64,000 nt of DNA from Xestospongia muta (GCA_963693285.1 OY848917.1:34297245-34361244); one strand, 5' to 3'; shown: positions 1-14,200, counted from the first letter of the stretch. Notes: generated by a model from the sequence alone, not told the origin. Translations and numbers: made by a program.

Positions 1-3000
1 AAGATTCATTGCTGATATACGAATCAGCTGTTACAGAATGCACTTTAATGTCTTTTGTCGATCTCATAAGCACCAAATACAAAATAGTCATTAAAACTGA
101 AAAAGCAGATACACATAGTTACCATACAATCCAAAACAATTATAGTACAGCCTCCTAAGCTTCTCATGCAAGGCATTAAAACAATTAACATCAATAAAAA
201 CATAGATTTAATACAATAAGAACATCCTATTTAAAACACTTAGAATTCATACTATACTATATCACACTTACCGACTATTATATTTTTAACAACACATTCA
301 GATGACAGGTAATCACACCAACATAAATGGAAAAACAAAACAATAAAGTAAAAAAAATAACAACAACACATTCAATATACTTGGAAGTCATACTACATTA
401 TATCAAAATTACATCCTATTATATTGTAAAGAACACATTCAGATGACAAGTAAAAACAGCAACATAAATGTGGAAACAAAAACCAATACTCTAAACAAAA
501 TCACAACAAAATATTCAATATGCTCAGAATTCATACTAGCCTATAGCTATGAAATGCTTAAAATATACCTAAATAATAAACCTGCCAAGAAGATACAACC
601 ATCAATGTCATATTATAAACAGCTAAGGTTAACAAGATTCATTGCTGATATACAAATCAGCTGTTACAGAATGCATTTTAATGTCATTTGTCGATCTCAT
701 AAGAACCAAATAAAAAATAGTCATTTAAACTGAAAAAGCAGATACACATAGTTACCATACAATCCAAAACATTTATAATACAGCCTCCTAAGCTTCTCAT
801 GCAAGGCATTAAAAACAATTAACGTCAATAAAAACAATAGGGTAAATACAATAACAACATCCTATTCAAAACACTTAGAATTCATACTGTATTATATCAC
901 ACTTACCGACTATTATATTTTAAACAACACATTCAGATGACAAGTAAATCACACCAACATAAATGGAAAAACAAAACAATAGAGTAAACAAAATCACAAT
1001 AATACATTCAATATACTTAGAATTCATACTACATTATTTCAAAATTACATCCTATTATATTGTAAAAGACACATTCAGATGACAAGTAATAACAGCAACA
1101 TAAATGTGGAAACAAAAACCAATACTCTAAACAAAATCACAACAACACATTCAATATGCTCAGAATTCATACTAGGCTATAGCTATAAAATGCTTAAAAT
1201 ATACCTAAAAATAGACCTGGCAAGAAGATTCAACCATCAATGTCATATTACAAATAGCTAAGATTAACAAGATTCATTGCTGATATACGAATCAGCTGTT
1301 ACAGAATGCACTTTAATGTCTTTTGTCGATCTCATAAGCACCAAATACAAAATAGTCATTAAAACTGAAAAAGCAGATACACATAGTTACCATACAATCC
1401 AAAACAATTATAGTACAGCCTCCTAAGCTTCTCATGCAAGGCATTAAAACAATTAACATCAATAAAAACATAGATTTAATACAATAAGAACATCCTATTT
1501 AAAACACTTAGAATTCATACTATACTATATCACACTTACCGACTATTATATTTTTAACAACACATTCAGATGACAGGTAATCACACCAACATAAATGGAA
1601 AAACAAAACAATAAAGTAAAAAAAATAACAACAACACATTCAATATACTTGGAAGTCATACTACATTATATCAAAATTACATCCTATTATATTGTAAAGA
1701 ACACATTCAGATGACAAGTAAAAACAGCAACATAAATGTGGAAACAAAAACCAATACTCTAAACAAAATCACAACAAAATATTCAATATGCTCAGAATTC
1801 ATACTAGCCTATAGCTATGAAATGCTTAAAATATACCTAAATAATAAACCTGCCAAGAAGATACAACCATCAATGTCATATTATAAACAGCTAAGGTTAA
1901 CAAGATTCATTGCTGATATACAAATCAGCTGTTACAGAATGCATTTTAATGTCATTTGTCGATCTCATAAGAACCAAATAAAAAATAGTCATTTAAACTG
2001 AAAAAGCAGATACACATAGTTACCATACAATCCAAAACATTTATAATACAGCCTCCTAAGCTTCTCATGCAAGGCATTAAAAACAATTAACGTCAATAAA
2101 AACAATAGGGTAAATACAATAACAACATCCTATTCAAAACACTTAGAATTCATACTGTATTATATCACACTTACCGACTATTATATTTTAAACAACACAT
2201 TCAGATGACAAGTAAATCACACCAACATAAATGGAAAAACAAAACAATAGAGTAAACAAAATCACAATAATACATTCAATATACTTAGAATTCATACTAC
2301 ATTATTTCAAAATTACATCCTATTATATTGTAAAGGGCATATTTAGATGACAAGTAAAAACAGCAACATAAATGTGGAAACAAAAACCAATACTCTAAAT
2401 AAAATCACAATAACACATTCAATATGCTCAGAATTCATACTAGGCTATAGCTATGAAATGCTTAAAATATACCTAAATAATAAACCTGGCAAGAAGATCA
2501 ACCATCAATGTCATATTACAAACAGCTAAGATTAACAAGATTCATTGCTGATATACGAATCAGCTGTTAGAGAATGCACTTTAATGTCATTTGTCGATCT
2601 GATAAGTACCAAATACAAAATAGTCATTAAAACTGAAAAAGCAGATACTCGTAGTTACCATACAATCCAAAACAATTATAGTAGTAGTACAGCCTCGAAA
2701 GATTCTCATGCAAGGCATTAAAACAATTAATGTCAATAAAGATAATAGGGTAAATACAATAACAACATCCTATTCAAAACACTTAGAATTCATACTGTAC
2801 TATATCACACTTACCGACTATTATATTTTAAACAACACATTCACATGACAAGTAATTACACCAACATAAATGGAAAAACAAAACAATAGAGTAAACAAAA
2901 TAACAACAACACATTCAATATACCTCAGATTCATACTACATTATATCAAATTATATCCTATTATATTGTAAAGGACACATTCAGATGACAAGTAATAACA

Positions 3001-3975
3001 GCAACATAAATGTGGAAACAAAAACCAATACTCTGTACAAAATCACAACAACACATTCAATATGCTCAAAATTTATACTAGGCTATAGCTATAAAATGCT
3101 TAAAATATATCTAAAAAATAAACCTGCCAATAAGATTCAAGTATTATCAGTCACACACAATGTTGTATTATAAACAACTAGGGATAACAAGATTCATTGC
3201 TGATTTACGAATCAGCTGCTATAGAATGCACTTTAATGTCATTTGTTGATCTCATAAGCACCAAATACAATATAATCAATAAATTTGCTAAAGCAGATAC
3301 ACGTAGTTATCATACAATCCAAAACAATTATAGTACAGCCTGCCAAGTTTCTCATACAAGGCATTAAAAATCATTAACATCAATAAAAACAATAGAGTAA
3401 ATACAATAACAACATCCTATTCAAAACACTTAGAATTCATACTATACTATATCACACTTACACCCTATTATATTTTAAACAACATAGATGACAAGTAATC
3501 ACACCAACAGAAATGGATAAAAAAGCAATACTCTAAACAAAATTACAATAACACATTCAATATGCATAGAACTCATACTAGGCTATAGCTATAAAATGCT
3601 TAAATATACCTAAAACATAAACCAGACAAGAAGATTCAAGATTATATTGTAAAGGATGCATTCAGGTGACAAGTAATAACAGCAACATAAATGTGGAAAT
3701 GAAAGAATTATGGTAAACAAAATCAAAACAACACATTTGATATGCCCTGATTTCATACTAGGCTATAGGTATTAGACGCTAAAAAAACTAGAAAGAAGCT
3801 TCACCTGTTATTACTGGTAGATATCTAATGTCATAGCAATCACAGTTAGGGTTATGAAAACCTTTGCTGATACAGAAATCGGCAGTTACAGGATGCATGC
3901 TCTTTAATGTCATTTTTGCTCTCATAGGTTGCATGTAACAATATAATAAATAAATTTGCAAAAATGGATACACAT
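1..3975. repeat. Satellite block 1: ~632-bp tandem repeat, dimeric higher-order form
   Basis: Equivalent landmarks (the motif ATGACAAGTAA followed by AACAGCAACATAAATG) recur at 443, 1079, 1711, 2347 and 2985, which is a 632-638 bp period. Alternate copies are more alike than neighbours: 443-733 and 1711-2001 give the same 96-codon frame, and bases from 1 onward repeat from 1269. The block is therefore a 1268-bp dimer repeated twice. Each monomer contains three diverged sub-units, each passing through TAGAATTCATACTA and ending ACATTCAGATGACAAGTAA. The last copies (from about 3480) are shortened and diverged before the block gives way to ankyrin-exon spacer. Short open frames in the monomers change length through indels and are not treated as genes. 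Confidence 0.95.
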
Positions 3976-3996
3976 GCTTCGCTAAATCAAACTTAC

Positions 3997-4095
3997 TTTA
4001 GTTACAATATTGATATCAACATTATGGTTGAGTAATAGTTCAACAATGTCTGTATGTCCTTTAGAACTTGCATAATGAAGAGCTCCCCATCCTTT
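3997..4095 (-). CDS. Ankyrin-repeat exon (copy 1, repeat ending NIVTK)
   Basis: This is a 99-bp exon on the minus strand encoding exactly one 33-residue ankyrin repeat: GWGALHYASSKGHTDIVELL followed by LNHNVDIN. It contains the diagnostic ALHYA (helix 1) and GHTDIVELLL (helix 2) segments. An AG acceptor (CTAATAG) lies directly upstream and a GTAAGT donor occupies 3991-3996. Both ends are phase 0. It follows the exon at 4924-5022 in the same gene direction. Ankyrin repeats are protein-protein interaction modules, so partners cannot be read from sequence. No further exon is visible downstream before position 1, so the 3' end of the gene is outside the window or lost. Confidence 0.85.
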
Positions 4096-4923
4096 CTATT
4101 AGAAAAACACACACTCATCTGTAAAGTGAAACTGCTAACAATCTATATTTCTTTTAATTCTGCACTTTGTCATTAACATATTACGTTCATATATTGTCTA
4201 CATGTAACTATTGTTGTATGTGTAGGACATGACTACATCTATTACTAGTAAGCCTTTATTATTTAAATAAGTTTTTAAAGACTAATTCATGCAAGATGGG
4301 TTAAAGTATATACAGTGTAATATGAGGGATTGATAAACAAGATGCAAACAGAAAATTATTAGAATTTAGACCTATACTATACAAACCAGCATCTGACAAA
4401 AATGTAACATGTAGCTCTTTATGTGCTACTACCATCATCATTGTATTTCCATAAGGCTCTAATTATATTATTCACTATTCTAACCAACATCATCTCTGTC
4501 AGATAATTATTGCATCTCACAAACTATAGGTCCATAACAGTTTCTACCATAAAAAAGGTCAGCATTTCAATCGGGGACTTGTTAATAATAGGAAGAAGCA
4601 TACCAGATACAGAAATATACCAGTGCTATAATTATTATGAACTTTAAATTCTTCAATACTCTCTAGTTTTATAAAAAGATGAAATTGTGCTCTCATCACT
4701 GTTGAAAAATCTAGAATAATCTCATGTATTTATTTAGTAGCCAGTAAGATACAAATTCAAGTAGTCTCCATGACAATTGTTGTCCTATGTATCTACACAA
4801 CAATTCTATTTTTTTTAAAATATGATAGTAAAAAATCAAATACTTGTCTTTGAGGAAAAGGATTTATAATTTCTCTTCAGTTATACTGACTTTCTCAAAA
4901 AACATACGCACATGAACACTTAC

Positions 4924-5022
4924 TTCGTTAACAAGATCTAGATTGGCTCCTTTCTGTGTTAAAAACAAAACAACATCTTTGTGTCCATTCTCTGCTGCTA
5001 ACATGACTGCAGTAGATCCATC
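4924..5022 (-). CDS. Ankyrin-repeat exon (copy 1, repeat ending LDLVNE)
   Basis: This is a 99-bp minus-strand exon encoding one 33-residue ankyrin repeat. It starts DGSTAVMLAAENGHKDVV and ends KGANLDLVNE, with the conserved T-A-x-x-L-A-A and GHKDVV segments. The acceptor is ATTTAG and the donor is GTAAGT at 4918-4923. Both ends are phase 0. Joined to 3997-4095 it gives two consecutive in-frame ankyrin repeats. The copy at 11978-12076 differs by a silent change in the serine codon of DGST, which suggests a recent duplication with the reading frame intact. Confidence 0.85.
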
Positions 5023-5375
5023 CTAAATATATTATTACTTATTACATTAGCATGAATCATAACATCAGTAGATTACATAACAACACTTGGATGTTTCAGT
5101 ACAATAGTAACATTACAAACTTAGACAAAAGTATATATAGTCAAACAAATTACAAGTCAAATCACTCTCAATAATTGGACATTATAAACACAAAAATGAA
5201 ACTTCACACTACTATTTTGATTATAGTAAAAGTTTAGTTTTCAGTGGCTTAGAGGAAGAGCTAGCATTCCTTATAAAATAATTCACCCATACTTTTTCGG
5301 AAAAGGTTACTAACAAACACTTATTTATTTTTCTGATAAAGCAAATTCAGCAAATAGCTTCTTTATTGTAAAGTA

Positions 5376-8300
5376 CATCCTTTCAAAACACTTAGAATTC
5401 ATAATATACTATATCACACTTACCCACTATTATATTTTAAACAACACATTCAGATGACAAGTAATCACACCAACATAATTGGAAAAACAAAACAATAAAG
5501 TAAACAAAATCACAAAAATACATTCAATATACTTAGAATTCATACTACATTATATCAAAATTACATCCTATTATATTGTAAAGGACACATTCAGATGACA
5601 AGTAATAACACCAACATAAATGTGGAAACAAAAACCAATACTCTAAACAAAATCACAACAAAATATTCAATATGCTCAGAATTCATACTAGCCTATAGCT
5701 ATGAAATGCTTAAAATATACCTAAATAATAAACCTGGCAAGAAGATTCAACCATCAATGTTATATTACAAACAGCTAAAATTAACTAGATTCATTGCTCA
5801 TATACGAATCAGCTGTTACAGAATGCACTTTAATGACATTTGTTGATCTGATAAGCAGCAAATACAAAATAGTCATTAGAACTGCAAAAGCAGATACACA
5901 TAGTTACCATACAATCCAAAACAATTATAGTACAGCCTTCAAAGCTTCTTATGCAAGGCATTAAAAACAATTAACGTCAATAAAAACAATAGGGTAAATA
6001 CAATAACAACATCCTATTCAAAACACTTAGAATTCATACTATACTATATCACACTTACCCACTATTATATTTTAAACAACACATTCACATGACAAGTAAT
6101 CACACCAACATAAATGGAGAAAAAACAATAGAGTAAACAAAATCACAATAATACATTCAATATACTTAGAATTCATACTACATTATATCAAAATTACATG
6201 CTATATATTGTAAAGGATACATTCAGATGACAAGTAATAACAGTAACATAAATGTGGAAACAAAAACCAATACTCTAAACAAAATCACAACAAAATATTC
6301 AATATGCTCAGAATTCATACTAGCCTATAGCTATGAAATGCTTAAAATATACCTAAATAATAAACCTGGCAAGAAGATTCAACCATCAATGTCATATTAC
6401 AAACAGCTAAAATTAACTAGATTCATTGCTCATATACGAATCAGCTGTTACAGAATGCACTTTAATGACATTTGTTGATCTGATAAGCAGCAAATACAAA
6501 ATAGTCATTAGAACTGCAAAAGCAGATACACATAGTTACCATACAATCCAAAACAATTATAGTACAGCCTTCAAAACTTCTTATGCAAGGCATTAAAAAC
6601 AATTAACGTCAATAAAAACAATAGGGTAAATACAATAAGAACATCCTATTCAAAACACTTAGAATTCATAATATACTATATCACACTTACCAGCTATTAT
6701 ATTTTAAACAACACATTCAGATGACAAGTAATCACACCAACATAAATGGAGAAAAAACAATAGAGTAAACAAAATCACAATAATACATTCAATATACTTA
6801 GAATTCATACTACATTATATCAAAATTACATCCTATATATTGTAAAGGATACATTCAGATGACAAGTAATAACAGTAACATAAATGTGGAAACAAAAACC
6901 AATACTCTAAACAAAATCACAACAAAATATTCAATATGCTCAGAATTCATACTAGCCTATAGCTATGAAATGCTTAAAATATACCTAAATAATAAACCTG
7001 GCAAGAAGATTCAACCATCAATGTCATATTACAAACAGCTAAAATTAACTAGATTCATTGCTCATATACGAATCAGCTGTTACAGAATGCACTTTAATGA
7101 CATTTGTTGATCTGATAAGCAGCAAATACAAAATAGTCATTAGAACTGCAAAAGCAGATACACATAGTTACCATACAATCCAAAACAATTATAGTACAGC
7201 CTTCAAAGCTTCTTATGCAAGGCATTAAAAACAATTAACGTCAATAAAAACAATAGGGTAAATACAATAACAACATCCTATTCAAAACACTTAGAATTCA
7301 TACTATACTATATCACACTTACCCACTATTATATTTTAAACAACACATTCAGATGACAAGTAATCACACCAACATAAATGGAGAAAAAACAATAGAGTAA
7401 ACAAAATCACAATAATACATTCAATATACTTAGAATTCATACTACATTATATCAAAATTACATCCTATATATTGTAAAGGATACGTTCAGATGACAAGTA
7501 ATAACAGTAACATAAATGTGGAAACAAAAACCAATACTCTAAACAAAATCACAACAAAATATTCAATATGCTCAGAATTCATACTAGCCTATAGCTATGA
7601 AATGCTTAAAATATACCTAAATAATAAACCTGGCAAGAAGATTCAACCATCAATGTCATATTACAAACAGCTAAAATTAACTAGATTCATTGCTCATATA
7701 CGAATCAGCTGTTACAGAATGCACTTTAATGACATTTGTTGATCTGATAAGCAGCAAATACAAAATAGTCATTAGAACTGCAAAAGCAGATACACATAGT
7801 TACCATACAATCCAAAACAATTATAGTACAGCCTTCAAAACTTCTTATGCAAGGCATTAAAAACAATTAACGTCAATAAAAACAATAGGGTAAATACAAT
7901 AACAACATCCTATTCAAAACACTTAGAATTCATAATATACTATATCACACTTACCAGCTATTATATTTTAAACAACACATTCAGATGACAAGTAATCACA
8001 CCAACATAAATGGAGAAAAAACAATAGAGTAAACAAATCACAATAATACATTCAATATACTTAGAATTCATACTACATTATATCAAAATTACATCCTATA
8101 TATTGTAAAGGATACATTCAGATGACAAGTAATAACAGTAACAAAAATGTGGAAACAAAAACCAATACTCTAAACAAAATCACAACAAAATATTCAATAT
8201 GCTCAGAATTCATACTAGCCTATAGCTATGAAATGCTTAAAATATACCTAAATAATAAACCTGGCAAGAAGATTCAACCATCAATGTCATATTACAAACA

Positions 8301-11034
8301 GCTAAAATTAACTAGATTCATTGCTCATATACGAATCAGCTGTTACAGAATGCACTTTAATGACATTTGTTGATCTGATAAGCAGCAAATACAAAATAGT
8401 CATTAGAACTGCAAAAGCAGATACACATACTTACCATACAATCCAAAACAATTATAGTACAGCCTTCAAAGCTTCTTATGCAAGGCATTAAAAACAATTA
8501 ACGTCAATAAAAACAATAGGGTAAATACAATAACAACATCCTATTCAAAACACTTAGAATTCATACTATACTATATCACACTTACCGGCTATTATATTTT
8601 AAACAACACATTCAGATGACAAGTAATCACACCAACATAAATGGAGAAAAAACAATAGAGTAAACAAAATCACAATAATACATTCAATATACTTAGAATT
8701 CATACTACATTATATAAAAATTACATCCTATTATATTGTAAAGGGACATATTCAGAAGACAAGTAAAAACGGCAACATAAATGTGGAAACAAAAACCAAT
8801 ACTCTAAACAAAATCACAACAAAACATTCAATATGCTCAGAATTCATACTAGGCTATAGCTATAAAATGTTTTAAATATACCTAAAAAATAAACCTGCTA
8901 AGAAGATTCAAGTATTATCAGTCACACACAATGTTGTATTATAAACAACTAGGGATAACAAGATTCATTGCTGATATACAAATCAGCTGCTATAAAATGC
9001 ACTTTAATGTCATTACTTGATCTCATAAGCACCAAATACAATATAATCAATAAATTTGCTAAAGCAGATATACATACTTATCATACAATCCAAAACTATT
9101 ATAGTACAGCCTCCAAAAATTCTCATTCAAGGAATTAAAAACAATTAACGTCAATAAAAACAATAGGGTAAATACAATAACAACATCCTATTCAAAACAC
9201 TTAGAATTCATACTATACTATATCACACTTACCCGCTATTATATTTTAAACAACACATTCAGATGACAAGTAAATCACACCAACATAAATGGAAAAACTA
9301 AACAGTAAAGTAAACAAAATAACAACAACACATTCAATATACTTGGAATTCATACTACATTATATCAAAATTACATCCTATATATTGTAAAGGATACATT
9401 CAGATGACAAGTAATAACAGTAACATAAATGTGGAAACAAAAACCAATACTCTAAACAAAATCACAACAAAATATTCAATATGCTCAGAATTCATACTAG
9501 GCTATAGCTATGAAATGCTTAAAATATACCTAAATAATAAACCTGCCAAGAAGATACAACCATCAATGTCATATTATAAACAGCTAAGACTAAACAAGAT
9601 TCATTGCTGATATACAAATCAGGTGTTACAGAATGCACTTTAATGTCATTTGTTGATCTCATAAGAACCAAATAAAAAATAGTCATTTAAACTGAAAAGC
9701 AGATACTCATAGTTACCATACAATCCAAAACAATTATAATACAGCCTCCTAAGCTTCTCATGCAAGGCATTAAAAACAATTAACATCAATAAAAACAATA
9801 GAGTGAATACAATAACAACATCCTATTCAAAACACTTAGAATTCATACTGTACTATATCACACTTACCGACTATTATATTTTAAACAACACATTCAGATG
9901 ACAAGTAATCACACCAACATAAATGGAAAAACAAAACAATAGAGTAAACAAAATCACAATAATACATTCAATATACTTAGAATTCATACTACATTATTTC
10001 AAAATTACATCCTATTATATTGTAAAAGACACATTCAGATGACAAGTAATAACAGCAACATAAATGTGGAAACAAAAACCAATACTCTGTACAAAATCAC
10101 AACAACACATTCAATATGCTCAAAATTTATACTAGGCTATAGCTATAAAATGCTTAAAATATATCTAAAAAATAAACCTGCCAATAAGATTCAAGTATTA
10201 TCAGTCACACACAATGTTGTATTATAAACAACTAGGGATAATAAGATTCATTGCTGATTTACGAATCAGCTGCTATAGAATGCACTTTAATGTCATTTGT
10301 TGATCTCATAAGCACCAAATACAATATAATCAATAAATTTGCTAAAGCAGATACACGTAGTTATCATACAATCCAAAACAATTATAGTACAGCCTGCCAA
10401 GTTTCTCATACAAGGCATTAAAAATCATTAACATCAATAAAAACAATAGAGTAAATACAATAACAACATCCTATTCAAAACACTTAGAATTCATACTATA
10501 CTATATCACACTTACACCCTATTATATTTTAAACAACATAGATGACAAGTAATCACACCAACAGAAATGGATAAAAAAGCAATACTCTAAACAAAATTAC
10601 AATAACACATTCAATATGCATAGAACTCATACTAGGCTATAGCTATAAAATGCTTAAATATACCTAAAACATAAACCAGACAAGAAGATTCAAGATTATA
10701 TTGTAAAGGATGCATTCAGGTGACAAGTTATAACAGCAACATAAATGTGGAAATGAAAGAATTATGGTAAACAAAATCAAAACAACACATTTGATATGCC
10801 CTGATTTCATACTAGGCTATAGGTATTAGACGCTAAAAAAACTAGAAAGAAGCTTCACCTGTTATTACTGGTAGATATCTAATGTCATAGCAATCACAGT
10901 TAGGGTTATGAAAACCTTCGCTGATACAGAAATCGGCAGTTACAGGATGCATGCTCTTTAATGTCATTTTTGCTCTCATAGGTTGCATGTAACAATATAA
11001 TAAATAAATTTGCAAAAATGGATACACATGCTTC
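5376..11034. repeat. Satellite block 2: about nine ~632-bp monomers
   Basis: Landmark positions 5595, 6227, 6859, 7491, 8122, 9404 and 10039 give periods of 631-638 bp, with a further copy near 8757 and a diverged one near 10722. The monomers at 6227, 6859 and 7491 encode the same 83-codon frame, which indicates very recent amplification. The 8757-9060 and 10039-10330 copies belong to a second subtype containing AGTATTATCAGTCACACACA, also present at 3140 and 14055. The last part (10039-11034) repeats 2985-3980 at a distance of 7054 bp. Confidence 0.93.
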
Positions 11035-11050
11035 GCTAAATCAAACTTAC

Positions 11051-11149
11051 TTTAGTTACAATATTGATATCAACATTATGGTTGAGTAATAGTTCAACAA
11101 TGTCTGTATGTCCTTTAGAACTTGCATAATGAAGAGCTCCCCATCCTTT
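11051..11149 (-). CDS. Ankyrin-repeat exon (copy 2, repeat ending NIVTK)
   Basis: This is the duplicate of the 3997-4095 exon. It has the same 99-bp length, the same phase-0 boundaries, the CTAATAG acceptor and the GTAAGT donor at 11045-11050. The reading frame is intact and includes ALHYASSKGHTDIVELLL. In the minus direction it lies downstream of the 11978-12076 exon. If both spacer copies are transcribed together, the mature message would contain these two repeats twice in succession. Confidence 0.85.
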
Positions 11150-11977
11150 CTATTAGAAAAACACACACTCATCTGTAAAGTGAAACTGCTAACAATCTAT
11201 ATTTCTTTTAATTCTGCACTTTGTCATTAACATATTACGTTCATATATTGTCTACATGTAACTATTGTTGTATGTGTAGGACATGACTACATCTATTACT
11301 AGTAAGCCTTTATTATTTAAATAAGTTTTTAAAGACTAATTCATGCAAGATGGGTTAAAGTATATACAGTGTAATATGAGGGATTGATAAACAAGATGCA
11401 AACAGAAAATTATTAGAATTTAGACCTATACTATACAAACCAGCATCTGACAAAAATGTAACATGTAGCTCTTTATGTGCTACTACCATAATCATTGTAT
11501 TTCCATAAGGCTCTAATTATATTATTCACTATTCTAACCAACATCATCTCTGTCAGATAATTATTGCATCTCACAAACTATAGGTCCATAACAGTTTCTA
11601 CCATAAAAAAGGTCAGCATTTCAATCGGGGACTTGTTAATAATAGGAAGAAGCATACCAGATACAGAAATATACCAGTGCTATAATTATTATGAACTTTA
11701 AATTCTTCAATACTCTCTAGTTTTATAAAAAGATGAAATTGTGCTCTCATCACTGTTGAAAAATCTAGAATAATCTCATGTATTTATTTAGTAGCCAGTA
11801 AGATACAAATTCAAGTAGTCTCCATGACAATTGTTGTCCTATGTATCTACACAACAATTCTATTTTTTTAAAAATATGATAGTAAAAAATCAAATACTTG
11901 TCTTTGAGGAAAAGGATTTATAATTTCTCTTCAGTTATACTGACTTTCTCATATAACATATGCACATGAACACTTAC

Positions 11978-12076
11978 TTCGTTAACAAGATCTAGATTGG
12001 CTCCTTTCTGTGTTAAAAACAAAACAACATCTTTGTGTCCATTCTCTGCTGCTAACATGACTGCAGTTGATCCATC
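11978..12076 (-). CDS. Ankyrin-repeat exon (copy 2, repeat ending LDLVNE)
   Basis: This is the duplicate of the 4924-5022 exon. It is 99 bp with phase 0 at both ends, acceptor ATTTAG and donor GTAAGT at 11972-11977. It encodes the same repeat (TAVMLAAENGHKDVVLFL) with one visible silent difference. The frame is uninterrupted. The surrounding intron sequence matches copy 1 closely, so duplication was at DNA level with introns included and was not retroposition. Confidence 0.85.
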
Positions 12077-12430
12077 CTAAATATATTATTACTTATTACA
12101 TTAGCATGAATCATAACATCAGTACATTACATAACAACACTTGGATGTTTCAGTACAATAGTAACATTACAAACTTAGACAAAAGATATATAGTCAAACA
12201 AATTACAAGTCAAATCACTCTCAATAATTGGACATTATAAACACAAAAATGAAACTTCACACTACTATTTTGATTATAGTAAAAGTTTAGTTTTCAGTGG
12301 CTTAGAGGAAGAGCTAGCATTCCTTATAAAAAAATTCACCCATACTTTTTCGGAAAAGGTTACTAACAAACACTTATTTATTTTTCTGAAGAAAGCAAAT
12401 TCAGCAAATAGCTTCTTTATTGTAAAGTAC

Positions 12431-14200
12431 ATCCTTTTCAAAACACTTAGAATTCATAATATACTATATCACACGTACCGACTATTATATTTTAAACAAC
12501 ACATTCAGATGACAAGTAAATCACACCAACATAATTGGAAAAACAAAACAATAGAGTAAACAAAATCACAAAAATACATTCAATATACTTAGAATTCATA
12601 CTACATTATATCAAAATTACATCCTATTATATTGTAAAGGACACATTCAGATGACAAGTAATAACACCAACATAAATGTGGAAACAAAAACCAATACTCT
12701 AAACAAAATCACAACAAAATATTCAATATGCTCAGAATTCATACTAGCCTATAGCTATGAAATGCTTAAAATATACCTAAATAATAAACCTGGCAAGAAG
12801 ATTCAACTATCAATGTCATATTACAAACAGCTAAAATTAACTAGATTCATTGCTCATATACGAATCAGCTGTTACAGAATGCACTTTAATGACATTTGTT
12901 GATCTGATAAGCAGCAAATACAAAATAGTCATTAAAACTGCAAAAGCAGATACACATAGTTACCATACAATCCAAAACAATTATAATACAGCCTCCTAAG
13001 CTTCTCATGCAAGGCATTAAAAACAATTAACGTCAATAAAAACAATAGGGTAAATACAATAACAACATCCTATTCAAAACACTTAGAATTCATACTATAC
13101 TATATCACACTTACCGGCTATTATATTTTAAACAACACATTCAGATGACAAGTAATCACACCAACATAAATGGAGAAAAAACAATAGAGTAAACAAAATC
13201 ACAATAATACATTCAATATACTTAGAATTCATACTACATTATATCAAAATTACATCCTATATATTGTAAAGGATACATTCAGATGACAAGTAATAACAGT
13301 AACATAAATGTGGAAACAAAAACCAATACTCTAAACAAAATCACAACAAAATATTCAATACGGTCAGAATTCATACTAGGCTATAGCTATGAAATGCTTA
13401 AAATATACCTAAATAATAAACCTGCCAAGAAGATACAACCATCAATGTCATATTATAAACAGCTAAGACTAAACAAGATTTATTGCTGATATACAAATCA
13501 GGTGTTACAGAATGCACTTTAATGTCATTTGTTGATCTCATAAGAACCAAATAAAAAATAGTCATTTAAACTGAAAAAGCAGATACACATAGTTACCACA
13601 CAATCCAAAACAATTATAATACAGCCTCCTAAGCTTCTCATGCAAGGCATTAAAAACAATTAATGTCAATAAAAACAATAGAGTAAATACAATAACAACA
13701 TCCTATTCAAAACACTTAGAATTCATACTTACCACCTATTATATTTTAAACAACACATTCAGATGACAAGTAATCACACCAACATAATTGGAAAAACAAA
13801 ACAAAGTGTAAACAAAATCACAATAATACATTCAATATACTTAGAATTCATACTACATTATCAAAATTACATCCTATTATATTGTGAAGGGCATATTCAG
13901 ATGACAAGTAATAACAGCAACATAAATGTGGAAACAAAAACCAATACTCTAAACAAAATCACAACAACCCATTCAATATGCTCAGAATTCATACTAGGCT
14001 ATAGCTTTAAAATGCTTGAAATATACCTAAAAAATAAACCTGCTAAGAAGATTCAAGTATTATCAGTCACATACAATGTTGTGTTATAAACAACTAGGGA
14101 TAACAAGGTTCATTGCTGATATACAAATCAGCTGCTATAGAATGCACTTTAATGTCATTTGTTGATCTCATAAGCAGCAAATACAATATAATCCATAAAT
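12431..14200. repeat. Satellite block 3: three ~632-bp monomers, last one shortened
   Basis: Landmarks lie at 12651, 13283 and 13901. The third interval is shortened because part of the monomer (the TATACTATATCACA segment) is missing near 13725. That deletion fuses two sub-units so that a 108-codon frame (13763-14089) runs through both ATGACAAGTAAT motifs, which is an accident of the deletion and not a gene. The block ends where the octamer array at 14201 begins. Confidence 0.9.

Larger units (their letters stand above)
3976..5375. repeat. Exon-bearing spacer unit, copy 1
   Basis: This roughly 1.4-kb sequence is unrelated to the satellite and separates satellite blocks. It recurs almost unchanged at 11035-12430, and parts of it recur at 14235-14570, 15115-15440 and 16640-17540. 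It contains two ankyrin exons on the minus strand with the intron between them. The two end parts behave differently. The 5060-5375 part alone has been copied into the 14.2- and 15.1-kb positions, while the 3976-4830 part is what survives at 16.6 kb. Confidence 0.9.
11035..12430. repeat. Exon-bearing spacer unit, copy 2
   Basis: This is a near-identical copy of 3976-5375, displaced by 7054-7055 bp, with only scattered substitutions and a few one- to three-base indels. It carries the same two ankyrin exons with intact splice sites. Together with the flanking satellite it forms the second copy of a roughly 7-kb higher-order duplication. Confidence 0.92.

Noticed and set aside
1..11034. Tandem array considered as CRISPR or as coding repeats
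   Set aside because: The period is about 632 bp with no short repeat-spacer alternation, and the context is clearly eukaryotic.
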